DNA of 64,000 bases, from assembly GCA_937905825.1 (NCBI GenBank), contig CALCXM010000154.1, positions 34,992 through 98,991 of the forward strand, given 5' to 3'. The notes under the pieces were generated by a model. It was not told the origin of the DNA. It saw only the letters and a list, made by a program, of their open reading frames with translations, and did not search any database. The stretch is from an uncultured bacterium (GTDB lineage Bacteria > Planctomycetota > UBA1135 > GCA-002686595). A program made the position numbers and the translations under genes. This document shows, piece by piece, positions 25,318 through 33,430 of the stretch (the stretch's first letter is position 1; every line of letters starts with the position of its first letter).

Positions 25318-27495
25318 TTACTCGGGCAGTTGAATTCTGCAGCGCATGTCCAGCACGAAGCTGGACTCGCCCCGGTAACCCGCCAGGAACGGGTTCAAGT
25401 CGAGCTCGGCAATCTCGGGGTTGTCCGTCAGCATTTGAGAGAGCCGCAAGAGCACCTCAGCCAACTCCTCCTTGTTGACCGGCGGCTTGCCGCGCGCCCC
25501 TTCGAAGAGGGCCTTACCGCGCACTGCTTCCACCATGTCCCGGGCGTCGAGGGGTGTCAGCGGGTGAAGCCGGAAGACCACATCCTTCAGGATCTCCACG
25601 TGCACGCCCCCCAGACCAAAGGCCAACATACGGCCTAGCAGGGGATCGCTCGCCACACCAAAGAAGGTCTCGACTCCGTTGGAACGCATGGCTTGCAGCA
25701 AGACCTGCATGTTGGGCGCCTCCGCGAGGAAGCGATCCTCCAAGGTGTCGTAGGCGGTCAGCAGGTCTTCCCGATTGCGCAGGTCCAAGAGAACGCCGCC
25801 GCGGTCGGACTTGTGAATGATCTCCGGGGCCACGACTTTGCCGACCAAGGGAAATCCGATACGGCGCGCCGCGGCGAGGGCTTCCTCGCGATTGTTGACC
25901 AATGCGGAAGGGACAATCGGCAGGCCGTAAGCCTCCAGGATGCCGGTGACTTCACGGTCCTTCAGCAGCTCGCGCTTTTCCTCCACGGCCGCGGCGATCA
26001 GGTCCCGCGCTCGCTTCTTGCGCACACGGAACTTGGGGGCGGGCTCCTCCGGGCGCTCGCGCAATTCGCGTAGCTGAACCAGCCCCGCCAAAACTTGGGC
26101 CGCGTCACCCGGGAAACTGTAGTTCGGAATCTCCGCGCGCCGCAACAACTCAAGGGCAGCGGAGGATTCCGGCAGGCCAGGCAAACAAGCGAGGAGCGGC
26201 TTGCGCTTCGACTTCGCGTGCTTCGCAAAGGCAGCCGCCACGGAAGCAGCGTCGATCATGATTGGCGCCACAAAGATCGCGAGCACCATGTCCACGTTCT
26301 TGTCGGCCATGACGAGCGCCAAGGACTTGTCAAAGCTCGTCGCGTCCGCGCTCGCGATCAAGTCCACAGGATTCGCCGTGGACGCTTCTGGGGGCAAGAA
26401 AGCCTCCAGTTTCTTGCGCGTATTCGCGCCCAGGTCGCACAGCTCCAAGCCCTCCGCCACGCATGCGTCTGTGGCCAGGATGCCCGGTCCACCTGCGTTC
26501 GTCACGATGGCCACCCGGCGCCCCTTCGGATAGCAACCAGCTTGCACCGCCGACGCTAGGGCAAAGAGTTCCTTCATGGAGTTCATGCGCAGGACACCGC
26601 ACTGCTCCAGCAATGAATCCACCGCCACTTCTGAACCCGCCAAGGATCCCGTGTGCGAGATCGCTGCCCGCGCTCCTCGCGCGCTGCGCCCCGACTTCAC
26701 CACGAGGATCGGCTTGTGGCGCGAAACACGGCGCGCGATCGCCATGAAGCGTTCCGGTTCGCCGAAGGCTTCCAGGTACATCAAGATCTGCTTGGTGGCC
26801 GCGTCGGCCTCCCAGTACTCCAACAGATCGGAAGGTGAAACGTCCGGCCGGTTGCCGAGGCTCGCGAACATGCTCATGCCAAGGCCCAGCACCTCAGCGT
26901 CGTTCAGAATCACAGCGCCGAGGGCTCCGGACTGCGACATGAAGGCGGCTTCCCCACGCATGAGTCTCGAGTTGGCGAAGCTGGCGTTCATCTTGAACTC
27001 CTCCGCCGTGTTTAGGATGCCCATGCAGTTGGGGCCGATCAAACGCATGCCGTACATCGTGCAGACCTCCATCAGTTCGCGCTGGCGCTCCGCACCTGCC
27101 GCCCCGACTTCCGCGAAGCCGGCGGTGATGCAAACCAAGCCGCGCACGCCCTTCTCTCCGCACTCGCGGGCGGCGCCGACCACGTACTTCGCGGGCACCA
27201 CCAAGATGGCCAAGTCCACCTCCCCGGGAATCAAGGCGATGTCCGCATAGCAGTGCATGGATCGAACCACGCCCGCGTTCGGATTCACCGGGTAGACCGG
27301 ACCGGTGAAACCGGCGCTCACCAGGTTCCGCACGATCTCATGGCCGATCGTGTTCGGCGTCCGACCCGCTCCGATGACGGCGATGCTACGGGGTCGGAAG
27401 AGCGCGTCGAGGGACTTGAGCCGCCCCGCGAGCGTCTTGCTCTGCGGCGCACGGGAGGGTGTCGCGCCTCTCTTCTTGGATTGCTTGCTGGCCAT
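25318..27495 (-). CDS. ADP-forming acyl-CoA synthetase (fused alpha-beta)
   Basis: A 725-residue protein. Order: CoA-binding Rossmann domain (RPRSIAVIGAGRTPNTIG near 35-50), the succinyl-CoA-ligase-like domains with the phosphohistidine loop SHTGSLAGS (H281), then an ATP-grasp domain from about 505 to 720 (AYGLPIVPSALV, GFPLVGKVVAPEIIHKSDRGGV). This is the alpha-beta fusion of NDP-forming acetyl-CoA synthetases, which interconvert acyl-CoA, ADP and phosphate with acid, CoA and ATP. There is no GNAT domain, so it is not the Pat acetyltransferase. ATG at 27495. The acyl substrate is not determined by sequence. Confidence 0.93.
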   Translation of the reverse strand: MASKQSKKRGATPSRAPQSKTLAGRLKSLDALFRPRSIAVIGAGRTPNTIGHEIVRNLVSAGFTGPVYPVNPNAGVVRSMHCYADIALIPGEVDLAILVVPAKYVVGAARECGEKGVRGLVCITAGFAEVGAAGAERQRELMEVCTMYGMRLIGPNCMGILNTAEEFKMNASFANSRLMRGEAAFMSQSGALGAVILNDAEVLGLGMSMFASLGNRPDVSPSDLLEYWEADAATKQILMYLEAFGEPERFMAIARRVSRHKPILVVKSGRSARGARAAISHTGSLAGSEVAVDSLLEQCGVLRMNSMKELFALASAVQAGCYPKGRRVAIVTNAGGPGILATDACVAEGLELCDLGANTRKKLEAFLPPEASTANPVDLIASADATSFDKSLALVMADKNVDMVLAIFVAPIMIDAASVAAAFAKHAKSKRKPLLACLPGLPESSAALELLRRAEIPNYSFPGDAAQVLAGLVQLRELRERPEEPAPKFRVRKKRARDLIAAAVEEKRELLKDREVTGILEAYGLPIVPSALVNNREEALAAARRIGFPLVGKVVAPEIIHKSDRGGVLLDLRNREDLLTAYDTLEDRFLAEAPNMQVLLQAMRSNGVETFFGVASDPLLGRMLAFGLGGVHVEILKDVVFRLHPLTPLDARDMVEAVRGKALFEGARGKPPVNKEELAEVLLRLSQMLTDNPEIAELDLNPFLAGYRGESSFVLDMRCRIQLPE

Positions 27496-27576
27496 GGGCT
27501 CAGCCTACTGCTCCGTCTGGATAGTTCGACCCGCGAGCTAGAATTTCCTGGTGACGGAAGCGCGATCTCTGCCGCT

Positions 27577-28710
27577 CTACTTGCCCGCCGCCTTGATGCG
27601 AGCCAACTCGCCTTCGGCTTCGATCTGCTTGACCCTGTCGCGCTGGGTCGCGTAGTAACGGAGCAAAGCGAACCAGGCCGTTTCGCTGTCGCCCGCGACC
27701 TTGTGCAATCCATCCGCCAGGGCTGCAGCACGATCCGGATCACCCATCTCTTCCGCCAGGTTCAACATCGCCACGCGAATGTCCATGCTCTGGGGCTCGA
27801 CCTTCAACCAACGCACCAGAGTGCTGCCCACCTCGCGCAGGTTTCCCGCCTGGCGGTGCAGGGAGATCAAGCGTTGGTACACGCCGGCCTGGGTGGGGTC
27901 GTAGAGCAGGCGAGCTTCCGCCGCTCGCAACTCTTGGGCGATGCGGTTGAGGTCGTCAAAGCGCAACTTGGCCCCGTCCCCATCCTCGTCCCGGTCGAGC
28001 ACGTAGTAGATCTGGCTCAATAGAAACCAAGGGCGCGGTTCGTAGGGATCCAGGTCCCGGGCGAGCTCCCCAGCTTCCAAAGCTTCCTCCACGCGATCCT
28101 CATCGAAGAGCACTTGAGCAATCCAAGTGGCCGCATTGGCGTGGGTCGGCTCAATCTCCAACACAGTGCGCAATTCGATCAAGGCCCGTTCCGGATCACC
28201 CAAGCGCATGAAGCACAGCCCGTATCCGCGGCGCGCTTCCGCACTCTCCGGGTTGATCGCGAGGACCTTCTCGTAATGGGCCTGGGCTTCCCCGTAGCGC
28301 CCGAGGGTGTAGTAGCAGTGGGCCAATGCGCGCGTGTCCCCCAGCCGTTGGGGAGCCACATGCAAGTAGCGTTCGAAGGCCAGAATGGCGTCGCCGTAGC
28401 GTCGCAAGCGGAAATACACGACGCCGGCTTGATGCAAAGCGGACGGGTAGTCCGGTTCGATGGCGAGCAGACCGAAGAGCGCTTCCAAGGTCCCGGTCAT
28501 GTGCCCTTCGCGATAGGACTGGATCGCTTGCACGAGATACGGGCGAACGTTTTCGGGAGGTGTCACGTCCGCGTCCCAATCCTTCCAGCGACCTTCCTGC
28601 GCCACCGACCATTCCTGGGGACTGCGGTCGAGGATCGTCTTCTCGGCCTCCTGAGCTTGAAGCGGCAGACTGACGCTGACCGCTAGCAATGCCTGTGCAA
28701 TCCAACTCAT
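27577..28710 (-). CDS. Secreted TPR protein linked to a UnbV protein
   Basis: A 377-residue protein with a signal peptide (MSWIAQALLAVSVSLPLQAQEA) and then tandem TPRs (ALHQAGVVYFRLRRYGDAILAFERYL, ALAHCYYTLGRYGEAQAHYEKVL, GYGLCFMRLGDPERALIELRTVL). The open frame goes up to 28974, but the ATG at 28710 overlaps the TGA of the UnbV gene (ATGA), has GAGGAGGAG upstream, and starts at the signal peptide. It probably scaffolds an assembly in the periplasm with the upstream FG-GAP/UnbV protein. The same pair, TPR plus UnbV, recurs in many planctomycetes (recalled, not checked). Confidence 0.88.
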   Translation of the reverse strand: MSWIAQALLAVSVSLPLQAQEAEKTILDRSPQEWSVAQEGRWKDWDADVTPPENVRPYLVQAIQSYREGHMTGTLEALFGLLAIEPDYPSALHQAGVVYFRLRRYGDAILAFERYLHVAPQRLGDTRALAHCYYTLGRYGEAQAHYEKVLAINPESAEARRGYGLCFMRLGDPERALIELRTVLEIEPTHANAATWIAQVLFDEDRVEEALEAGELARDLDPYEPRPWFLLSQIYYVLDRDEDGDGAKLRFDDLNRIAQELRAAEARLLYDPTQAGVYQRLISLHRQAGNLREVGSTLVRWLKVEPQSMDIRVAMLNLAEEMGDPDRAAALADGLHKVAGDSETAWFALLRYYATQRDRVKQIEAEGELARIKAAGK

Positions 28711-30374
28711 TTCGACTCCTCCTCGATAACCAAGAACTGATTGGCAGCGCTGCCCAGGATCGTTTGGGTGTGACCCGAAGGCCATTGGATCTCGATGCGC
28801 TCGACCTTCTGCGCCGCCCCCAAACCGAAGTGCAACCTTGTGGAAGCCCCCGCTTGGTACCCGGCTGTGTTGCGCACCTCGCCGCTCAAGACGCGCTCGC
28901 CCACGGCAACGCTCACCTGAGCTCCAATGGCGTCGGGATGGGAGCGCGACGCTTTCAGCTGCAAGGCCAACCAATTTGTCTGCTCCCCGACCGGGCAGGT
29001 GTTCGTCAAGTAGCGCACGGGTCCATCCATTTGTACGACGACGATGTCCAAGTCGCCGTCCCCGTCAAAGTCCGCGGAAACAGCCGCACGCCCGACCCAA
29101 TCGGGGCCGTCGCTCAGGGCCTGCTCGCTGAAGCGCCCCTCCTTGCTCCCGAGGAAGAGTTGGTCTGCTTGGGCGTAGGTCGTGTCGGTTCCGGGCCGAT
29201 CCGCCGCTGGGTAGACGTGACCGTTGATCACGAAGAGATCGACGAAGCCGTCCAAGTTGTAGTCCCACATTCCCGTGCCCCAACCGAGTCGTTGGATGCT
29301 GGGCCCGCCCAAGCGGGAAACGTCTGCCCGCTCGCGAAAGCTCGTCTTGCGCGAGGAACGATAGAGCGAGTTGCGTTCGCCGGAGAAGTTGGTCACGAAC
29401 AGGTCTGCCCGACCATCTCCATCCACGTCACCGCAAGCGATGCCCATGCCCGCTTGTTCTTTGCCGTTCGAGTCGTGGCTCACGCCGCGCCGTAGGCCGA
29501 CCTCTTTGAAGGTGCCGTCGGCCTGGTTCTCCCAGAGGTGATTGGGCATGGAGTCGTTGGAGATGTAGATGTCCGTGTCCCCATCGCGGTCGTAGTCCAG
29601 GGTCATCACTCCCAAACCAAAGCATGCATTGTCGGGCCGGAAGCCGCTCGACTGGCTCACGTCCTCGAAGGTGCCGTCGCCATTACCGCGAAAGAGTTGG
29701 TCGTGCACGGGAACCATGCCTTCAGGTCCGCACATCACGTCGTGACCCTTCCAGCTGCATCCATCTCCCGGTCCCCTAGCTTCGGACAGATGGAAGGCCA
29801 AGTAGTTCACAACGACGAGATCGAGATGACCGTCGGCGTCGTAGTCGAGGAAGGCAGAGCTCGTGCTCCAACGGTTGCCGCGCAGCCCGGTCGACTTGAG
29901 GGAGTCGTTGTCTCCTCCCGGAATGCCCTCCTCGGTGCCGATGAAGCCCTTGCCCCCGTCGTTGAGGAACAAACGATTGCGGCCCCACTCGGTGATGAAG
30001 AGGTCAGGATCGCCGTCCGCGTCCACATCTCCGGCGCAGCCACCCATGCCCCAAACGCCACCGGGCAAGGCCCACTCTTCCCCAGCTCTGCGAAAGCCAC
30101 CCTTGCCATCGCCCAGCCAAAGCACGGAGGGCAAGGCCGGTTCCTTGGCGCGCACGCGCTCGATGGTGGAGCCGTTGACGGTCACCAGATCCAAGTGTCC
30201 GTCCAAGTTGAAGTCGTTGACGATCAAGCCACCGCCGTTGACCTCGAGGATGAAGTCCTTCGCGGGAGTTCCGCAGGTCAGCGTGACCAACTCTTCTCCG
30301 GCCTGCATGTCCGCGGCCACGAAGAGGGGCCCATCGCCCGTCATGGACAGAGCTAGCAACAGTATGGGATTCAT
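28707..30374 (-). CDS. Secreted FG-GAP/VCBS repeat protein with ASPIC/UnbV C-terminus
   Basis: A 555-residue protein with a short export signal (MNPILLLALSM). About seven FG-GAP/VCBS units carry the calcium-binding pattern DxDxDGxxD (for example DFNLDGHLDL, DVDADGDPDL, DYDADGHLDL, DYDRDGDTDI). The C-terminal ASPIC/UnbV domain ends in IEIQWPSGHTQTI. The start is taken as ATG 30374; the frame goes on upstream into the glycosyltransferase gene, whose stop is 11 bp before. The fold is a beta-propeller of surface or secreted proteins; the ligand is unknown. It is translationally coupled to the TPR protein downstream. Confidence 0.92.
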   Translation of the reverse strand: MNPILLLALSMTGDGPLFVAADMQAGEELVTLTCGTPAKDFILEVNGGGLIVNDFNLDGHLDLVTVNGSTIERVRAKEPALPSVLWLGDGKGGFRRAGEEWALPGGVWGMGGCAGDVDADGDPDLFITEWGRNRLFLNDGGKGFIGTEEGIPGGDNDSLKSTGLRGNRWSTSSAFLDYDADGHLDLVVVNYLAFHLSEARGPGDGCSWKGHDVMCGPEGMVPVHDQLFRGNGDGTFEDVSQSSGFRPDNACFGLGVMTLDYDRDGDTDIYISNDSMPNHLWENQADGTFKEVGLRRGVSHDSNGKEQAGMGIACGDVDGDGRADLFVTNFSGERNSLYRSSRKTSFRERADVSRLGGPSIQRLGWGTGMWDYNLDGFVDLFVINGHVYPAADRPGTDTTYAQADQLFLGSKEGRFSEQALSDGPDWVGRAAVSADFDGDGDLDIVVVQMDGPVRYLTNTCPVGEQTNWLALQLKASRSHPDAIGAQVSVAVGERVLSGEVRNTAGYQAGASTRLHFGLGAAQKVERIEIQWPSGHTQTILGSAANQFLVIEEESK

Positions 30375-30385
30375 AGGACGGACAG

Positions 30386-32143
30386 CTACTTCTTGGGGAC
30401 GTCGGTTGTGCTTGGGGGGGTCGCGATCGGTACGGGGGCTCCGGATCGCTCTTGGAGTTGTACTTGCTTGCCGGGGGGCTGCGCTGTGCCCGCGGCATTT
30501 GATTGACGCGCTTGGCTCTTGCCCGGCGGAGGCACCGGAACCAGGTCGGCAAAAATCTTGTCCACGCCGGCGTGCGGGTGCTCCTTGGCCAACTCGTAGG
30601 CGGCCTGCACATTCATCACGACGATGCGCGCTGCCCACCAACTGGCGTAGTAGTCGTAGTTGGCGGAGAGCGGGCCGATGATCTCTTCAAACTGATCCGG
30701 GTCGTTGCTCGGCCAGTAGCCCACAGTGCGAATCTCGGCGGGCATGAAGACCAAGAACTGCACGTCTGAGTCGGGTTTGGTCGCGGCGCCCGGGGGAACG
30801 TCAAGGCCGGCCTGCTTCAGGAGACTCTGGACCTTGGGCGAAATCTGGATGGACTGCTGCGGGTGGTCAGCCATGTAGCGCTCGAGCCGCTGCGCCAAGT
30901 CGGGATGCCGAATCGTGTCAGCCGCCCGGAAGTTGAAGTTGAAGTTGTAGATCACACTCAGAGCGACCAAGCTGACGAGAACCGTGCGTCCCTTCCCCTT
31001 CGGCAGAGTTTCAAGCACCAGCCCAAAGCCGCGAGCTGAAAGCAAGGCCAGAACAGGGAACAAGAGCAACAGGTTGCGCACGAACATCACGCTCTGGGAG
31101 GAGATGTAGCTCAAGTAGCCCACCACCATCACGGACAGGGCCAGGGCCAGGACTTTCGAGTCGCGCCACAGACCGAGCAGCCCCAGGAATCCGAAGACCG
31201 ACACCAGCGCGGAGATCAACGGTTGCTGTGAGGGGCCGTACAGCAACAAGTAGCGCATGTTCCGCGTGAAGTGATCCATGCCTGCGCCGACCGTGAACCC
31301 CGAGTGCCCCTCGGCGTAATGGCTCATCTCAAAGATCAGCGCATCGATGAACTTGCCCGGTTCGAGCAGGGCGCCAGGAGTCGTGAACAGGAACGTCAGA
31401 CCGAACAGCAGCAGCGCGCGCAGCAAAGGCCACCAGCCCTTGGAGTCCGTCCAAGTAACGAACAGCACCGGCAAGAGCAGAATGCCCCCCGTGTACTTCG
31501 TTCCCGCCACGAGCCCGGCGGCGATCGCGGCCAGCTTCAGCCAGGCGGCTGAGCGTTTGCCGAAGCGCGCGCAGAAACAGGCCAGCAAACACAGCGCCCC
31601 GAACTGCATCATCAAAGCGTCCGGCGCGACCCACCGTGAATGGTAGATCACTTCAAAGGAGCCCCCCAACAAACAGGCCGCCAGCAGCGCTTCCCCCGGT
31701 CGCTTGCGCCAGACCATCGAGGCTGCAAAGGTCCAGAGCACGACGAGGGAGCTGAGCAACAAGAACAGGAAACGGCAGCGCACCTGGAACTCGTTGGAGT
31801 TGAGGTAGCGTTGAAACTTGCCCTCGAATTGCGTTGTGCCCGCATCCAGATCCACGTACTTACTGGCCTCCGGAAGCGAAGCGAGCACCGTCGTCCAGAA
31901 GGTCACCGACGGGTAGTTGTACTCCGCCGGAAGCAGGGTCTGCTCGGAGTAGGCCTTTTGGATGTCGTCCACCCGGTGGCCCTGATCCCAGTGCTGCCCA
32001 AAGTCGATCCCAAGCCAACCGCACCAAAAACTGAAGCAGAGCGGCAACAGAACCAAGAGCCAAGCAAATCGCTGCCTTGTGGAACGGGGCTCCGGAAACG
32101 CCCCTGACTCGGGGCTCACCTCTGCATCGGATTCGGGGGGCAT
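30386..32143 (-). CDS. Integral-membrane glycosyltransferase (GT-C/PMT-type)
   Basis: A 585-residue protein with about ten transmembrane helices in residues 25-420. An early loop carries acidic residues (DFGQHWDQGHRVDD) like the catalytic loop of GT-C enzymes. HSRWVAPDALMMQFG and GTKYTGGILLLPVL are typical of ArnT/PMT-type relatives. A Pro/Gln-rich tail of about 120 residues follows. ATG 32143 was preferred to TTG 32152. It should move a sugar from a lipid-linked donor; acceptor and donor are unknown. It is upstream of the UnbV and TPR genes in the same direction. Confidence 0.82.
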   Translation of the reverse strand: MPPESDAEVSPESGAFPEPRSTRQRFAWLLVLLPLCFSFWCGWLGIDFGQHWDQGHRVDDIQKAYSEQTLLPAEYNYPSVTFWTTVLASLPEASKYVDLDAGTTQFEGKFQRYLNSNEFQVRCRFLFLLLSSLVVLWTFAASMVWRKRPGEALLAACLLGGSFEVIYHSRWVAPDALMMQFGALCLLACFCARFGKRSAAWLKLAAIAAGLVAGTKYTGGILLLPVLFVTWTDSKGWWPLLRALLLFGLTFLFTTPGALLEPGKFIDALIFEMSHYAEGHSGFTVGAGMDHFTRNMRYLLLYGPSQQPLISALVSVFGFLGLLGLWRDSKVLALALSVMVVGYLSYISSQSVMFVRNLLLLFPVLALLSARGFGLVLETLPKGKGRTVLVSLVALSVIYNFNFNFRAADTIRHPDLAQRLERYMADHPQQSIQISPKVQSLLKQAGLDVPPGAATKPDSDVQFLVFMPAEIRTVGYWPSNDPDQFEEIIGPLSANYDYYASWWAARIVVMNVQAAYELAKEHPHAGVDKIFADLVPVPPPGKSQARQSNAAGTAQPPGKQVQLQERSGAPVPIATPPSTTDVPKK

Positions 32144-32184
32144 GTACGCCAAGAGTACCAGGCAATCCGCCCGGATGCAGAGGC

Positions 32185-33336
32185 CTACAGTTCCGTAACC
32201 GTGCGCTGAATGTCGATTCCCCGTTCCGCCAGGGCGGCCCGGAAGCGATCCACGGGAATGCAGCTTTCCTGGGGTCGAGCGCCAGCACCTTCCAGCTCTC
32301 CACGGCCCAGCATGGCGGTGATGATCGCCGCCGGGAATCCCGTGGTTCGAGCCATGGCCGAGAGCCCGCGCTGCTTGTCGGGGTAGGAGATGATTTGCTC
32401 CACGATTCGCACGCGCTTGCCGTTCAGATCCCCTTCAGCGGTGATTCGCACGAGCACCACGTCGTCGACCTTTTCCCCTAGATTGAGCTCGAACAAGCGC
32501 TCCGTGACCGCCCGCGGCGAGACCATTTCACCGGCCACCTCAATCGGCTCCGGCGAGAAGAAGCCGAGGTCGTTGAAGGTCCTCATCTGCTCGTTGTGAC
32601 CGGGATAGCGAATCGTCTTGTAGGTCAGGTTCGCCACTTGTCCTTCCAGGGATTCGATCAACGTCGAGGTGCCCCCGGAAGTCTGGAAGGCTTCCAACTG
32701 GCCGAAGGGCGCGGGAAATTCCAAGGACTCGCACTCGGTCAAGCCAGCGACGAGCTCTTTCTTGCCATTGCGGATCACGCGGCAGGGTTCGATGTACTCG
32801 TTGATCAATCCGCCGACAGAGAAGAACAGCCGGTAGTTCAGGGGCCACTTTGGGTCCTGGGGCAGACCGCCCACGCGCATGTGCAGATCCCTTGAACCGC
32901 CCAGCTCGCGCATCAAACCCGCTCCAAGCAGCGCCACCATGCCCGGGGCCAGCCCCAGGTCTGGAATCACGTTGACGCCAGCAGCGCGCGCTTCGGGATC
33001 CATAGCCAACTCGGCGTCCACGGCGGTGTTGTTCCCGCCGAGGTCCGTGAAGTGCGTGCGGCTCGCGATCGCGGCCTTGGCCAGCTCGACGTTGAACTTG
33101 TAGGGCACCGCGCTGATCACCGCGTCGTAGGGTTCAAGCCATTCGCGCACGGCATTCCCATCGGTCACGTTGAGCACTTGGCCCTTGGCCCGCTCGTCCC
33201 CAGCCCAATCCAACAGGGTGTCGAGTTGGGTCTTGGAGACGTCGGCGATGCCGATCTCCTCCGCACCGCTGAAGCGCAGGAAGTCGTCCAGAATTGCGTG
33301 GGCCTGAATGCCCGCTCCGAGGATCGCTAGTTTCAT
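32185..33336 (-). CDS. Saccharopine dehydrogenase-like oxidoreductase
   Basis: A 383-residue protein with an N-terminal NAD(P) fold (MKLAILGAGIQAHAILDDFL, GxGxxA-like) and a saccharopine-dehydrogenase C-terminal domain (VISAVPYKFNVELAKAAI, HFTDLGGNNTAVDAEL, VIPDLGLAPGMVALLGAGL). The Lys1/Lys9-type family forms or splits saccharopine, but many bacterial members act in polyamine (carboxynorspermidine) or other pathways. ATG 33336 starts exactly at the Rossmann beta-strand; the frame extends a little upstream. No partner gene identifies the pathway. Confidence 0.87.
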   Translation of the reverse strand: MKLAILGAGIQAHAILDDFLRFSGAEEIGIADVSKTQLDTLLDWAGDERAKGQVLNVTDGNAVREWLEPYDAVISAVPYKFNVELAKAAIASRTHFTDLGGNNTAVDAELAMDPEARAAGVNVIPDLGLAPGMVALLGAGLMRELGGSRDLHMRVGGLPQDPKWPLNYRLFFSVGGLINEYIEPCRVIRNGKKELVAGLTECESLEFPAPFGQLEAFQTSGGTSTLIESLEGQVANLTYKTIRYPGHNEQMRTFNDLGFFSPEPIEVAGEMVSPRAVTERLFELNLGEKVDDVVLVRITAEGDLNGKRVRIVEQIISYPDKQRGLSAMARTTGFPAAIITAMLGRGELEGAGARPQESCIPVDRFRAALAERGIDIQRTVTEL

Positions 33337-33377
33337 GGGGGCCACGATACGCCAGGATTGGCAAGGATCAAGAAATA

Positions 33378-33407
33378 GGGCCGGCCCCCGCGGTGGGGAG
33401 CCGGCCC
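33378..33407 (-). terminator. Probable terminator of the VCBS protein gene
   Basis: GGGCCGGC pairs with GCCGGCCC around a 14-nt loop. On the minus strand it is followed by TATTTCTT, a weak T-tract. It is 23 bp past the stop of the 33431-35728 gene. Confidence 0.65.
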
Positions 33408-33430
33408 GCAACGTTCGATCTAGGTCAGCC